A DNA stretch of 6,221 bases, taken from positions 1 to 6,221 of the forward strand of contig CAZMOL010000085.1 in NCBI GenBank assembly GCA_964568045.1, in the 5' to 3' direction. The position numbers and the translations under genes were made by a program. A model generated the notes under the pieces. The model was not told the DNA's origin and did no database searches. It saw only the letters and a list, made by a program, of their open reading frames with translations. Of the stretch, positions 1 through 5,214 are shown piece by piece. Origin of the DNA: CAZDDA01 sp964568045 (GTDB lineage: Bacteria > Bipolaricaulota > Bipolaricaulia > UBA7950 > UBA9294). The first letter of the stretch is position 1, and each line of letters opens with the position of its first letter.

Positions 1-30
1 CGCCTGAGAGGATTCGAACCTGCTCCCTAC
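1..30 (-). other. tRNA T-arm-like motif at the window edge, possibly a tRNA 3' fragment
   Basis: Read on the minus strand, positions 20-10 give GGTTCGAATCC, an exact match to the conserved T-arm/B-box core of tRNAs, followed by a stretch (TCTCAGGCG) that could be the 3' side of an acceptor stem cut by the window edge. The T stem is poor: GCAGG against CCTCT has a C/C mismatch and a G-T pair. The 5' part of any tRNA would have to lie at about 30-75 or higher. That region is the intact C-terminus of the permease and shows no D-loop GG or anticodon stem-loop. I therefore call a motif, not a tRNA gene. It could be a tRNA remnant, an attachment-site core, or chance. Confidence 0.25.
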
Positions 31-44
31 TGCCGCAACAAAAC

Positions 45-875
45 CTAGCCGGCCCTTTGCTGGCGGCGACGCCGTTTTGGGGAAAGGCCAACGCAGGCGA
101 AGAAAATTGCCGCTGCCGCGAGTACGATCGATGCACCAATCGGTAGATCGGCGGCCAGGGAGAGGAGAAAGCCTCCCAGGGCGGCCAACACACCCAACAG
201 AGGGGCGAGGAATAAGACCTTCTTGATGTCGTAGAGCAGTTGATAGGCGGCGGACGCGGGGAGAATCATCAGCGCGTAGATGAGCAGTCCACCGGTAATC
301 CGCAGGGCAAGGGCAACGGTGATCGCGGTGAGAAAGAGAACGAGATAATAGTAGACGCGAGTATTGACTCCTGAGGCCGCGGCGAGCTTTCGATCGAGAA
401 GAATCGCCAGCAATTCCTTGCCAAAGCCGACGAGAACGGTAATCATCACTACGGCGAGGATCCCCAGCTTGAGCACGTCTGCCATCGTGATACCGAGGAC
501 GCTTCCCCACAGAAGCGACAGGGCGCCGCTGCCGACTGAGGCGCTGGGCGCGAGACTGATGAAAATGAGACCGAGGGCCATCATCACCGGAAAGGTCGCA
601 CCGATGATCGTGTTCGGCTCGAGCCGCGAGACTTCGGAGAGCGGCCCCAGGATCGCTGCTGTCGCCACGGCAAAAAGAATTGCCATCCACAGCGGATCGA
701 GCACGGAAACGGCCAACCCCAGTGCCGCGCCGGCGAAGGCGGCGTGCGACATGGCAAAGCCGAGCGACGAGAGGTTCATCCGCACAACGCAAACCCCCAC
801 CAGGCTGCAGAGCAGCCCGGCCAGCAGGCTTCCGAGCAACGTCGGCAGAACAATGTGGACGGGGATGCCGAACAT
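45..875 (-). CDS. ABC-3 family metal ABC transporter permease (ZnuB/TroC/MntB-like)
   Basis: This is a 276-residue integral membrane protein, the usual length for the ABC-3 family that moves Zn, Mn or Fe(II) across the inner membrane. About eight hydrophobic segments are visible, beginning around residues 8-31, 44-75 and 96-110. Family landmarks are the N-terminal SHAAFAG segment (about 43-49), the GSVLGI loop (124-129), the cytoplasmic ASGVN segment (167-171) before a long helix, and LRITGGLLIYALMILPASAA (191-210), matching the family's VG.LLV.ALLVLPAATA signature. The tail KRRRRQQRAG (267-276) is strongly basic and probably cytoplasmic. The ATG lies 2 nt after the ATPase stop codon with no clear Shine-Dalgarno, so translation is probably coupled. 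It is the last gene of the operon; no convincing terminator follows before the window edge. The metal cannot be read from the permease; nickel is inferred from nikR at the operon head. Confidence 0.93.
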   Translation of the reverse strand: MFGIPVHIVLPTLLGSLLAGLLCSLVGVCVVRMNLSSLGFAMSHAAFAGAALGLAVSVLDPLWMAILFAVATAAILGPLSEVSRLEPNTIIGATFPVMMALGLIFISLAPSASVGSGALSLLWGSVLGITMADVLKLGILAVVMITVLVGFGKELLAILLDRKLAAASGVNTRVYYYLVLFLTAITVALALRITGGLLIYALMILPASAAYQLLYDIKKVLFLAPLLGVLAALGGFLLSLAADLPIGASIVLAAAAIFFACVGLSPKRRRRQQRAG

Positions 876-877
876 GA

Positions 878-1609
878 TCAGCCGTGCTGAGCGTGCACTG
901 GGCTGGGGGCGGCTTTGCCGTTTCCGGGTGCGTCGGAGATGAGACGTCCCGCTGCGATGGTGAGCACCCGATCGGCCCGATCGAGCAGTGGGCCTGGCTC
1001 GTGCGACACCGTCAGGGTAGCTAGAGACAGCTCGTAGTGAATCTGGAGGACCAAGTGAGAGATCTCCTCCTTAGAAGCGGGGTCGAGGCTCGTCGTCGGC
1101 TCATCGAGCAGGAGCACCTGCGGCCGCTTTGCCAACACCCGCGCCAACAGGGCCTTGCGCTGTTGCCCGCCGGAGAGGCGGCCGATCGGTCTTGCGGCCA
1201 GATCGAGAATCCCTACTTCTTTCATCGACTCCCAGGCCAGAGAGCGATCCGACCTGTCGGGAAAACGAAACGGTCCCACCTTGGCGTATCGGCCCATCAA
1301 AACCACGTCCTTGGCCAAAAACGGAGTCGACGGCTCAAAGAAAAGGTCCTGGGGAAGGTAGGCGATCTGCTGGCGGAGCCGATGGCTGGAGGGGAAAACC
1401 GGCTGTCCGAGGACGGATACCTTCCCGGAGGTGATCGGGAGTAGCCCGTTGATCACTTCGAGCAGCGTGGTCTTGCCCGCCCCGTTGGGTCCCACAATCC
1501 CGACAAGCTCACAGGGCTCGACCGCGAGGCTGATCCCGTGTAGCGCCGGGATCCGCTCCCCCTCGTAGACGGCGGTGACGCCATCAAGTTCTACTGCGAG
1601 GCTTCCCAA
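878..1609 (-). CDS. Metal ABC transporter ATP-binding protein (ZnuC/TroB-like)
   Basis: This is a complete 243-residue nucleotide-binding subunit that powers the adjacent permease. All catalytic motifs are present: Walker A GPNGAGKTT (40-48), Q-loop Gln87 in YLPQD, signature LSGGQQ (145-150), Walker B VLLLDEP (165-171) with Glu170, D-loop SLDP, and the H-loop His203 in SHEP. Length and the PQ..F..pst.F...DVVLMG block fit the Zn/Mn-type family. Translation starts at a TTG (1607-1609): there is no in-frame ATG before residue 105, and the Walker A region needs the upstream residues. A GAGAGGAG Shine-Dalgarno precedes it, with 8 nt between its last base and the TTG. The start lies 19 nt inside the FmdE-domain gene, suggesting coupled translation. 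The C-terminal 20 residues (DAPGNGKAAPSPVHAQHG) look unstructured; their two His residues might bind metal, but this is weak. Confidence 0.95.
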   Translation of the reverse strand: MGSLAVELDGVTAVYEGERIPALHGISLAVEPCELVGIVGPNGAGKTTLLEVINGLLPITSGKVSVLGQPVFPSSHRLRQQIAYLPQDLFFEPSTPFLAKDVVLMGRYAKVGPFRFPDRSDRSLAWESMKEVGILDLAARPIGRLSGGQQRKALLARVLAKRPQVLLLDEPTTSLDPASKEEISHLVLQIHYELSLATLTVSHEPGPLLDRADRVLTIAAGRLISDAPGNGKAAPSPVHAQHG

Positions 1610-2025
1610 ACGAACAACTCCTCTCGGGCCTTCTCTTGCGCAATCGCTGTCTGCTCATTCAGATCGCCGTTTAAGAATCCTTGGAAGATGGATGGCCGAA
1701 GTTCGATCGTCACCCGCTTGCCCGTCTCGTCCGAAAAATGCACCCGAGGGCGACGCTCATCCGTTACACGAATGTTGCCTTTACCCAGGGTGCAACCGCT
1801 TCCGATCTGCACCCCATCGGTGAGGCAGGAAAGGGGCGTGATCGTGCCGGTCTGCGATTCGGCTTCGATGCCAAAATAACCGGGACTGTCGAGAAGTTCC
1901 AACGCGAGCAATCCCATGCGGATCCCCGCGATCAGGAACGGTCCGAGATGCCCATGTAGATGGGTTCCCCGCTCGATCAGCTCGTCGATATCGACCGTCT
2001 GTGGGTCAATGGAGAGCGTTTCCAT
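1591..2025 (-). CDS. FmdE-domain protein (formylmethanofuran dehydrogenase subunit E-like), probably metal-binding
   Basis: This 144-residue soluble protein matches the FmdE family (Pfam PF02663), named after a gene in the methanogen formylmethanofuran dehydrogenase operon but widespread in bacteria with no settled function. Visible hallmarks are HGHLGPF (24-30), a GIRMGLLALELL helix, and SCLTDGVQIGSGCTLGKGNI (66-85), the family's C..D..Q..tGCT.GKGN block with Cys67 and Cys78. The usual family motif is HGH.CPG. Here the Cys is Gly28, so one likely metal ligand is lost while HGH and the two later cysteines remain. It covers only the core domain, without the C-terminal zinc ribbon of longer members. 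The ATG has a perfect AAGGAGG Shine-Dalgarno (2031-2037) 5 nt upstream. It sits between the binding-protein and ATPase genes, so a role in handling the imported metal, such as chaperone or sensor, is plausible but inferred. There is no reason to assign formylmethanofuran chemistry. Confidence 0.88.
   Translation of the reverse strand: METLSIDPQTVDIDELIERGTHLHGHLGPFLIAGIRMGLLALELLDSPGYFGIEAESQTGTITPLSCLTDGVQIGSGCTLGKGNIRVTDERRPRVHFSDETGKRVTIELRPSIFQGFLNGDLNEQTAIAQEKAREELFVWEASQ
1618..1625 (-). promoter_or_regulatory. Shine-Dalgarno supporting the TTG start of the ABC ATPase
   Basis: The minus strand reads GAGAGGAG here, and the TTG start codon follows 8 nt after its last base. The site lies inside the 3' end of the FmdE-domain gene. 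It decides the start, because the ATPase has no ATG or GTG near its N-terminus. Confidence 0.75.
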
Positions 2026-2042
2026 ACTCCCCTCCTTAATCT

Positions 2043-2855
2043 TTACGAAAGCGGCTCGACGGCGGAGAACAGCGCTTCGGCATTTTGTGCGAACAGATCG
2101 AGCACAGTCGCTGTCCTTGGCATCGCCCCGGGAAAATTCGACAGCACGACATGGATTGCGTCGACCTCACGCGCAAGTTTTGCCCCGAAGTTCACGCCGC
2201 TTTGCAGGTTATCGATAACCATAGCCACCTCATCGGACACGCCTACCGCGGCCAGGTCGACGAGATCCTGGAGAGACAGATTTCCCGGTATCCCGTACGT
2301 GGCGACGACGTCAAAACCGAGCCACGCCACGAACATCTCCTGCCAGGCCATCGAGATCACGGGAACGGCGGCCACGTTGAGTGTTGCCGCTTTCGCCTTG
2401 AGAGAGACCCCCAACGAAGCAAGGTCGGTCTTGTAGGCCGTGGCATTCGCAGCGAAGATTTCCGCATCCCCAGGCAAAAGCTCACTCAGAGCGGCGGCGA
2501 TGGCGTCCACTTTTTCCGCTGCGGCATCGGGCGTGTTCCACTCTCCCGTGAGCAGTACAACGCTCGCCGTTCCTCCGACGGCATCCAACAGAGAATCCAT
2601 CCACGGTTCGATCCCCGAATACAGGACCATCGTGGCCCGACTCACTGCGGCCACGTCACTCGGACACAGGTCGTAGAAAGCGGGACAGAACCCCGAGGGG
2701 ATGATCGTCGTCACTTCGATCAATTCGCCGCCGACGATCTGCACAAACTCCCCCAGGATGGCGTGGGTGGCGACGACGCTCGGTTTCGCCAACACAGTCA
2801 TCCCAAGACCGGCAATAACCAACAACGAGATTCCGACCATCAACAATTGTTTCAC
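2043..2855 (-). CDS. TroA/ZnuA-like metal ABC transporter substrate-binding protein with atypical ligand residues
   Basis: This 270-residue secreted protein has a cluster A-I (TroA) layout and should capture metal outside the membrane and deliver it to the permease. Residues 1-23 form a signal peptide (MKQ, hydrophobic core, VLA cleavage site). There is no lipobox Cys. The THAILGEFVQIVGG block (30-43) carries the first family ligand, His31. The second site, normally DPH.YEP, reads SGFCPAFYDLCPSD (54-67): no His, but Cys57 and Cys64. The third site, normally a His in the second lobe, is in VISMAWQEMFVAWLGF (166-181), with Met and Trp instead. Asp215 in MVIDNLQSG may be the fourth. There is no His-rich loop. 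Other elements, such as ALSELLPGDAEIFAANATAY (122-141), match the family well. The start is a GTG with AAGGAGG 5 nt upstream. It lies 18 nt after nikR. Specificity is probably not ordinary zinc; nickel is inferred from context. Confidence 0.88.
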   Translation of the reverse strand: MKQLLMVGISLLVIAGLGMTVLAKPSVVATHAILGEFVQIVGGELIEVTTIIPSGFCPAFYDLCPSDVAAVSRATMVLYSGIEPWMDSLLDAVGGTASVVLLTGEWNTPDAAAEKVDAIAAALSELLPGDAEIFAANATAYKTDLASLGVSLKAKAATLNVAAVPVISMAWQEMFVAWLGFDVVATYGIPGNLSLQDLVDLAAVGVSDEVAMVIDNLQSGVNFGAKLAREVDAIHVVLSNFPGAMPRTATVLDLFAQNAEALFSAVEPLS

Positions 2856-2860
2856 AACAG

Positions 2861-2867
2861 CCTCCTT
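2861..2867 (-). promoter_or_regulatory. Shine-Dalgarno supporting the GTG start of the substrate-binding protein
   Basis: AAGGAGG on the minus strand, 5 nt before the GTG at 2855-2853. It fixes the start so that a complete signal peptide is encoded. The next in-frame ATG (residue 6) would cut off the charged N-region. Confidence 0.8.
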
Positions 2868-2873
2868 CAGGGC

Positions 2874-3290
2874 CTAGCTTAGTTTTTCCCCGGTGGACGT
2901 CGCGGTGAGTGCCCCGTGTTTGACCCCTTTCAGGCTCTTCAGCCGATGGGCGAGTTCCTCAATCGTTCGCGCCTCCCCCCTGACCGCAATACACTCCAGA
3001 CAGTTTGTATGGTCGAGGTGAACGTGCGTGCTTGCGATGACGTGGGCCAGTGCGTGATGCTGGATCTCGGTCAACGTTTCGGCAACACCGGGTCGGTGGT
3101 GGTCGTAGAGAAGAGTGATCACACCCGCAACCTCATCGCCCGTCTCCCATTCCTGCTCGATGAGCCGGCCCCGAATGGCGTCGCGGATCGCTTCCGATCG
3201 ATTCTGGTAGCCATGGCTCTTAATGAGGGCGTCGAAGGAAGTCAAGAGCTCCTCCTCGATTGAAACGGTGAAGCGAACCAGTTCTGTCAT
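2874..3290 (-). CDS. nikR: NikR-family nickel-responsive transcriptional regulator
   Basis: This 138-residue protein matches NikR in full. NikR is a tetrameric repressor that binds Ni(II) and then represses nickel-uptake genes. Residues 1-45 form the ribbon-helix-helix DNA-binding domain (VRFTVSIEEELLTSFDAL, then GYQNRSEAIRDAIR at 27-40). The rest is the ACT-like metal-binding domain. The square-planar nickel ligands of E. coli NikR (His76, His87, His89, Cys95) align with His78, His89, His91 and Cys97 here, in QHHALAH and THVHLDHTNCLE; all four are present. GVKHG (122-126) near the C-terminus is also typical. The frame stays open upstream to a TTG at 3362, but that start falls inside the -35 box and adds an unconserved Trp/Tyr-rich stretch, so I use the ATG at 3290, with AGGAAAG about 10 nt before it. 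It is the first operon gene and probably controls itself and the transporter. Cys100 is an extra cysteine near the site. Confidence 0.95.
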   Translation of the reverse strand: MTELVRFTVSIEEELLTSFDALIKSHGYQNRSEAIRDAIRGRLIEQEWETGDEVAGVITLLYDHHRPGVAETLTEIQHHALAHVIASTHVHLDHTNCLECIAVRGEARTIEELAHRLKSLKGVKHGALTATSTGEKLS

Positions 3291-3294
3291 GTCA

Positions 3295-3321
3295 GTAACA
3301 CTTTCCTGATATTCGTAATAC
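3295..3321 (-). promoter_or_regulatory. Candidate NikR operator in the nikR leader
   Basis: The minus strand carries GTATTAC (3321-3315) and GTGTTAC (3301-3295), separated by 13 nt, giving a 27-bp site. The outer edges form a perfect 5-bp dyad, CAGTA at 3293-3297 and TACTG at 3319-3323. From memory, NikR sites are long-spaced inverted repeats: GTATGA-N16-TCATAC in E. coli, and a GTGTTAC-N13/14-GTAACAC type in some deltaproteobacteria. The half-site sequence and spacing fit the latter. However, the right half is closer to a direct repeat than a true inverted one. It lies downstream of the predicted transcription start and overlaps the Shine-Dalgarno region, so binding would block elongation or initiation. 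Confidence 0.45.
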
Positions 3322-3333
3322 TGCCATCGCCAA

Positions 3334-3362
3334 AGACTACCCGGCTTCGAAGGGCTTGTCAA
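3334..3362 (-). promoter_or_regulatory. Sigma70-type promoter of the nikR-transporter operon
   Basis: On the minus strand, a perfect -35 TTGACA (3362-3357) is followed by a 17-nt spacer and the -10 TAGTCT (3339-3334; 4 of 6 consensus bases). Transcription would begin near 3327, leaving a leader of about 37 nt before the nikR ATG. The candidate operator lies within that leader. Confidence 0.65.
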
Positions 3363-3488
3363 GGCAGCGGGTTGCCGCAGACAAAGCGCGAAAGATCAAC
3401 CATCCGACAACAATCGCATCGCACCTGCCTACGAAGGTGTTATCTTCTGCGTCGTCCACGAGCACGGCCCTTCAACAGGGGCGGAGTG

Positions 3489-3494
3489 TATAAT
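3489..3494 (+). promoter_or_regulatory. -10 box (TATAAT) for a near-leaderless btpA transcript
   Basis: This is a perfect TATAAT ending 9 nt before the btpA ATG. No -35 match is seen at 15-18 nt spacing. The expected start of transcription would be within about 3 nt of the ATG, and no Shine-Dalgarno is present between the two. The 141 nt between the two promoters hold only a weak 5-bp hairpin (3422-3426 with 3435-3439). Confidence 0.45.
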
Positions 3495-3503
3495 GACGGG
3501 ACG

Positions 3504-4289
3504 ATGGAACCATTCGATATCGACAAGCCGTTTGTTGGAATGATTCACCTTCTCCCCCTGCCGGGCAGCGTCGATTATGAGAGAAAGGGGATTGCCCCAA
3601 TCCTCGATACTGCTCTGCAGGACCTCGATGCATTGGAGACCGGTGGTGCCGACGCAGCGCTGGTTGAAAACCTAGCGGATTCACCGCTTTCCAAGACGGC
3701 TGCGAAAGAGACAATCGCAGCGATGACAGTGATCGTTCAAGAAATCACGAGAAAGGCACACATTCCAATCGGGGCAAACGTGCTTCGAAACGATGCTGCA
3801 GCGGCACTGGCGATCGCTGCGGCTACCGGCGCATCGTTCATCCGGGTGAACGTCTTCTGCGGTGTCGCCTTCAGCGACCAGGGACTCATCGAGGGGCAGG
3901 CCCACGCGATTCTCGAACTGCGAAAGCGCCTCGGCTGTGATGTGAAGATCTTCGCCGATGTGCACGTGAAACACGCGGCCCATCCAACGACGATCGAAGA
4001 GGCCACTGTTGATGCAACGAGAAACCGCCCCGACGGGCTGATCGTTTCGGGGATCGGGACAGGGAAGCGCACCGCGCCGAAGGATCTGGAGACGGTGAAA
4101 CAAGCAACTCCACTTCCGGTTCTCGTTGGAAGCGGGGTGAGGATGGACAATCTTTCCACCTTCCGCGAGGCGGACGGATTCATCGTCGGGACATCGCTCA
4201 AGGAAGGCGGCGTGCTCGAAGCATCGATCGACCCGCAACGGGTTCGCGCACTGGCCGAGGCAATCGCTGGGCTGCGACAGAGCGAATGA
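3504..4289 (+). CDS. btpA: BtpA family protein (SgcQ-like TIM-barrel)
   Basis: The 261-residue length is normal for the BtpA family, predicted (beta/alpha)8 enzymes. The family is named for a cyanobacterial factor needed for photosystem I accumulation; E. coli SgcQ in a sugar operon belongs to it, and most members are from non-photosynthetic organisms. Family blocks in order are VGMIHLLPLPGS (11-22), GGADAALVEN (47-56), IPIGANVLRND (87-97), GASFIRVNVFCG (109-120), IFADVHVKHAAHP (149-161), DGLIVSGIGTG (177-187), PVLVGSGV (205-212) and DGFIVGTSLK (224-233). The last three look like a phosphate-binding end of the barrel. The ATG at 3504 is chosen because family homology begins just after it. The frame extends up to 3372 but with an unrelated Arg-rich sequence, and GTG at 3486 is a weaker alternative. 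It overlaps the kinase gene by ATGA, so the two are co-translated. The reaction is unknown; a role in phosphorylated sugar or nucleoside metabolism is inferred. Confidence 0.9.
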   Translation: MEPFDIDKPFVGMIHLLPLPGSVDYERKGIAPILDTALQDLDALETGGADAALVENLADSPLSKTAAKETIAAMTVIVQEITRKAHIPIGANVLRNDAAAALAIAAATGASFIRVNVFCGVAFSDQGLIEGQAHAILELRKRLGCDVKIFADVHVKHAAHPTTIEEATVDATRNRPDGLIVSGIGTGKRTAPKDLETVKQATPLPVLVGSGVRMDNLSTFREADGFIVGTSLKEGGVLEASIDPQRVRALAEAIAGLRQSE

Positions 4290-5161
4290 GCCGCATCGTC
4301 ATTCTCGGGGACCTCAACCTCGACGTTCTGGCCACGCTGCCGGAATCATTCTCCCTGGAAAAAGAAGTTCGTACGTCGGTTCGGACGGTGCCGGGAGGCT
4401 CGGCCGGGCGCTTTGCCCGCATTGCGGCCCGCGAAGGAGCCGAGGTGACATTCATCGGCTGCGTGGGAGACGATCTCGCCGGGGAGCTGCTCATCCGGTC
4501 CCTGCAGGACGAGAACATCCAACCCCACGTCAAACGCGTGGATTCTCCCACCGGGACCATCGTCGCGCTGGAGCACGACGGGCGGCGTACGATGCTGTGT
4601 TCACGTGGTGCAAACGACGGAATCGACGCCGCGTGGGTGGAAAAGGAGTGGTTTTGCGGTGCGCAGCACCTGCACCTCTCCGGTTACGTGTTCCTCTCCC
4701 CCTCGCAGCGAGAGGCTGCGCACAGGGCAATCGACATCGGCCGTGCCCTCGAAATGACGATCTCGGTCGATCCCCCACCGGCCAACCTGATCCGCGCGTT
4801 CGGCGTTTCGAGCTTTCTAGGGGAGCTTGCGCCGGTCGATTGGCTGTTCCCCAACCTTGAGGAGGGCCAGACCCTATCGGGCGAGGAAACACCGGAACGG
4901 ATCGTCGCTGCTCTCGCTGTCAACTTCTCAGCAGGCGCACTGACCTTGGGTGAAGGAGGCTCGCTCGCCTGGCAAGGAGACGAGCGTGATCGCTGCCAAG
5001 TGGAGGGCATCGAATGCACAAGCTCGACCGGCGCCGGGGACGCTTTTGCGGCCGGATTCGTCGTGAGTCTTTTGGAAGATGCTACCCTTCACGCAGCGAG
5101 CCTGAAGGGCAATCAGGTCGCCTTGCGCCTTCTCAAGGACAGAGAGTCCCGAACACGATGA
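4286..5161 (+). CDS. PfkB/ribokinase-family carbohydrate kinase
   Basis: This 291-residue kinase is of the PfkB family, which transfers phosphate from ATP to a sugar, nucleoside or related alcohol. Visible elements are the N-terminal strand VILGDLNLDV (5-14) with substrate-contacting Asp9, GGSAGRFA (37-44) for the first PfkB signature, GCVGDDLAGELL (58-69), the N..E motif at Asn190-Glu193 (PNLEE), TLGEGGS (220-226), and STGAGDAFAAGF (247-258), the second signature with the anion hole and catalytic base Asp252. The first signature normally has Asn at the position of Arg42, a change that may affect substrate choice. Length is slightly below the typical 300-330 because the C-terminal region is short. 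The start overlaps the btpA stop as ATGA. The substrate cannot be assigned (ribose, a hexose phosphate and nucleosides are all open). It probably supplies or consumes the BtpA substrate. Confidence 0.93.
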   Translation: MSRIVILGDLNLDVLATLPESFSLEKEVRTSVRTVPGGSAGRFARIAAREGAEVTFIGCVGDDLAGELLIRSLQDENIQPHVKRVDSPTGTIVALEHDGRRTMLCSRGANDGIDAAWVEKEWFCGAQHLHLSGYVFLSPSQREAAHRAIDIGRALEMTISVDPPPANLIRAFGVSSFLGELAPVDWLFPNLEEGQTLSGEETPERIVAALAVNFSAGALTLGEGGSLAWQGDERDRCQVEGIECTSSTGAGDAFAAGFVVSLLEDATLHAASLKGNQVALRLLKDRESRTR

Positions 5162-5178
5162 AGGGTCGACCGGACCGA

Positions 5179-5208
5179 TTGATTTTGAGTCAACAGACCC
5201 CCTAGACT
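5179..5208 (+). promoter_or_regulatory. Promoter of the lipoprotein gene, apparently leaderless
   Basis: A -35-like TTGATT (5179-5184), an 18-nt spacer and a -10-like TAGACT (5203-5208) end 6 nt before the ATG at 5215. This would place transcription at or next to the first base of the start codon. No Shine-Dalgarno precedes the ATG. A short palindrome TTGAGTCAA (5185-5193) lies in the spacer and could be an operator or chance. No terminator for the kinase gene is visible in the 53-nt gap. Confidence 0.45.
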
Positions 5209-5214
5209 GCTGGC

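Noticed and set aside
1..100. A complete tRNA, tRNA-Sec or tmRNA on the minus strand
   Set aside because: There is no D-loop GG in the right place, no anticodon loop (no TCA for Sec), a mismatched T stem, and the region encodes the intact permease C-terminus.
364..942. Plus-strand open frame (192 codons) opposite the permease
   Set aside because: It is a Ser/Arg/Ala-rich shadow of a membrane protein gene and spans the ATPase-permease junction.
878..2855. Calling the transporter genes znuABC
   Set aside because: The binding protein lacks the zinc ligands and His-rich loop, and the operon is led by nikR rather than a Zur-type regulator, so a zinc-specific symbol is not supported.
2085..2882. 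Long plus-strand open frame (265 codons) opposite the binding-protein gene
   Set aside because: It is antisense to a clear TroA-like gene and has a composition typical of a GC-rich shadow frame (Arg/His/Gln/Gly-rich), with no recognisable domain.
3291..3362. N-terminal extension of NikR by 24 residues to a TTG at 3362
   Set aside because: The extension would begin inside the TTGACA box, is rich in Trp/Tyr and unlike NikR, whose conserved sequence starts right after the ATG at 3290.
3422..3439. Hairpin CACCT/AGGTG as a terminator or riboswitch element
   Set aside because: It has only 5 pairs with an 8-nt loop, no following T run and no surrounding conserved riboswitch structure.
3372..3503. 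N-terminal extension of BtpA by 44 residues
   Set aside because: The added sequence is Arg-rich and unrelated to the family, and it spans the TATAAT box. Family homology starts at the ATG at 3504.
3681..4238. Minus-strand open frame (185 codons) opposite btpA
   Set aside because: It has no recognisable domain or Shine-Dalgarno, is Arg/Cys-rich, and lies antisense to a strongly conserved gene.
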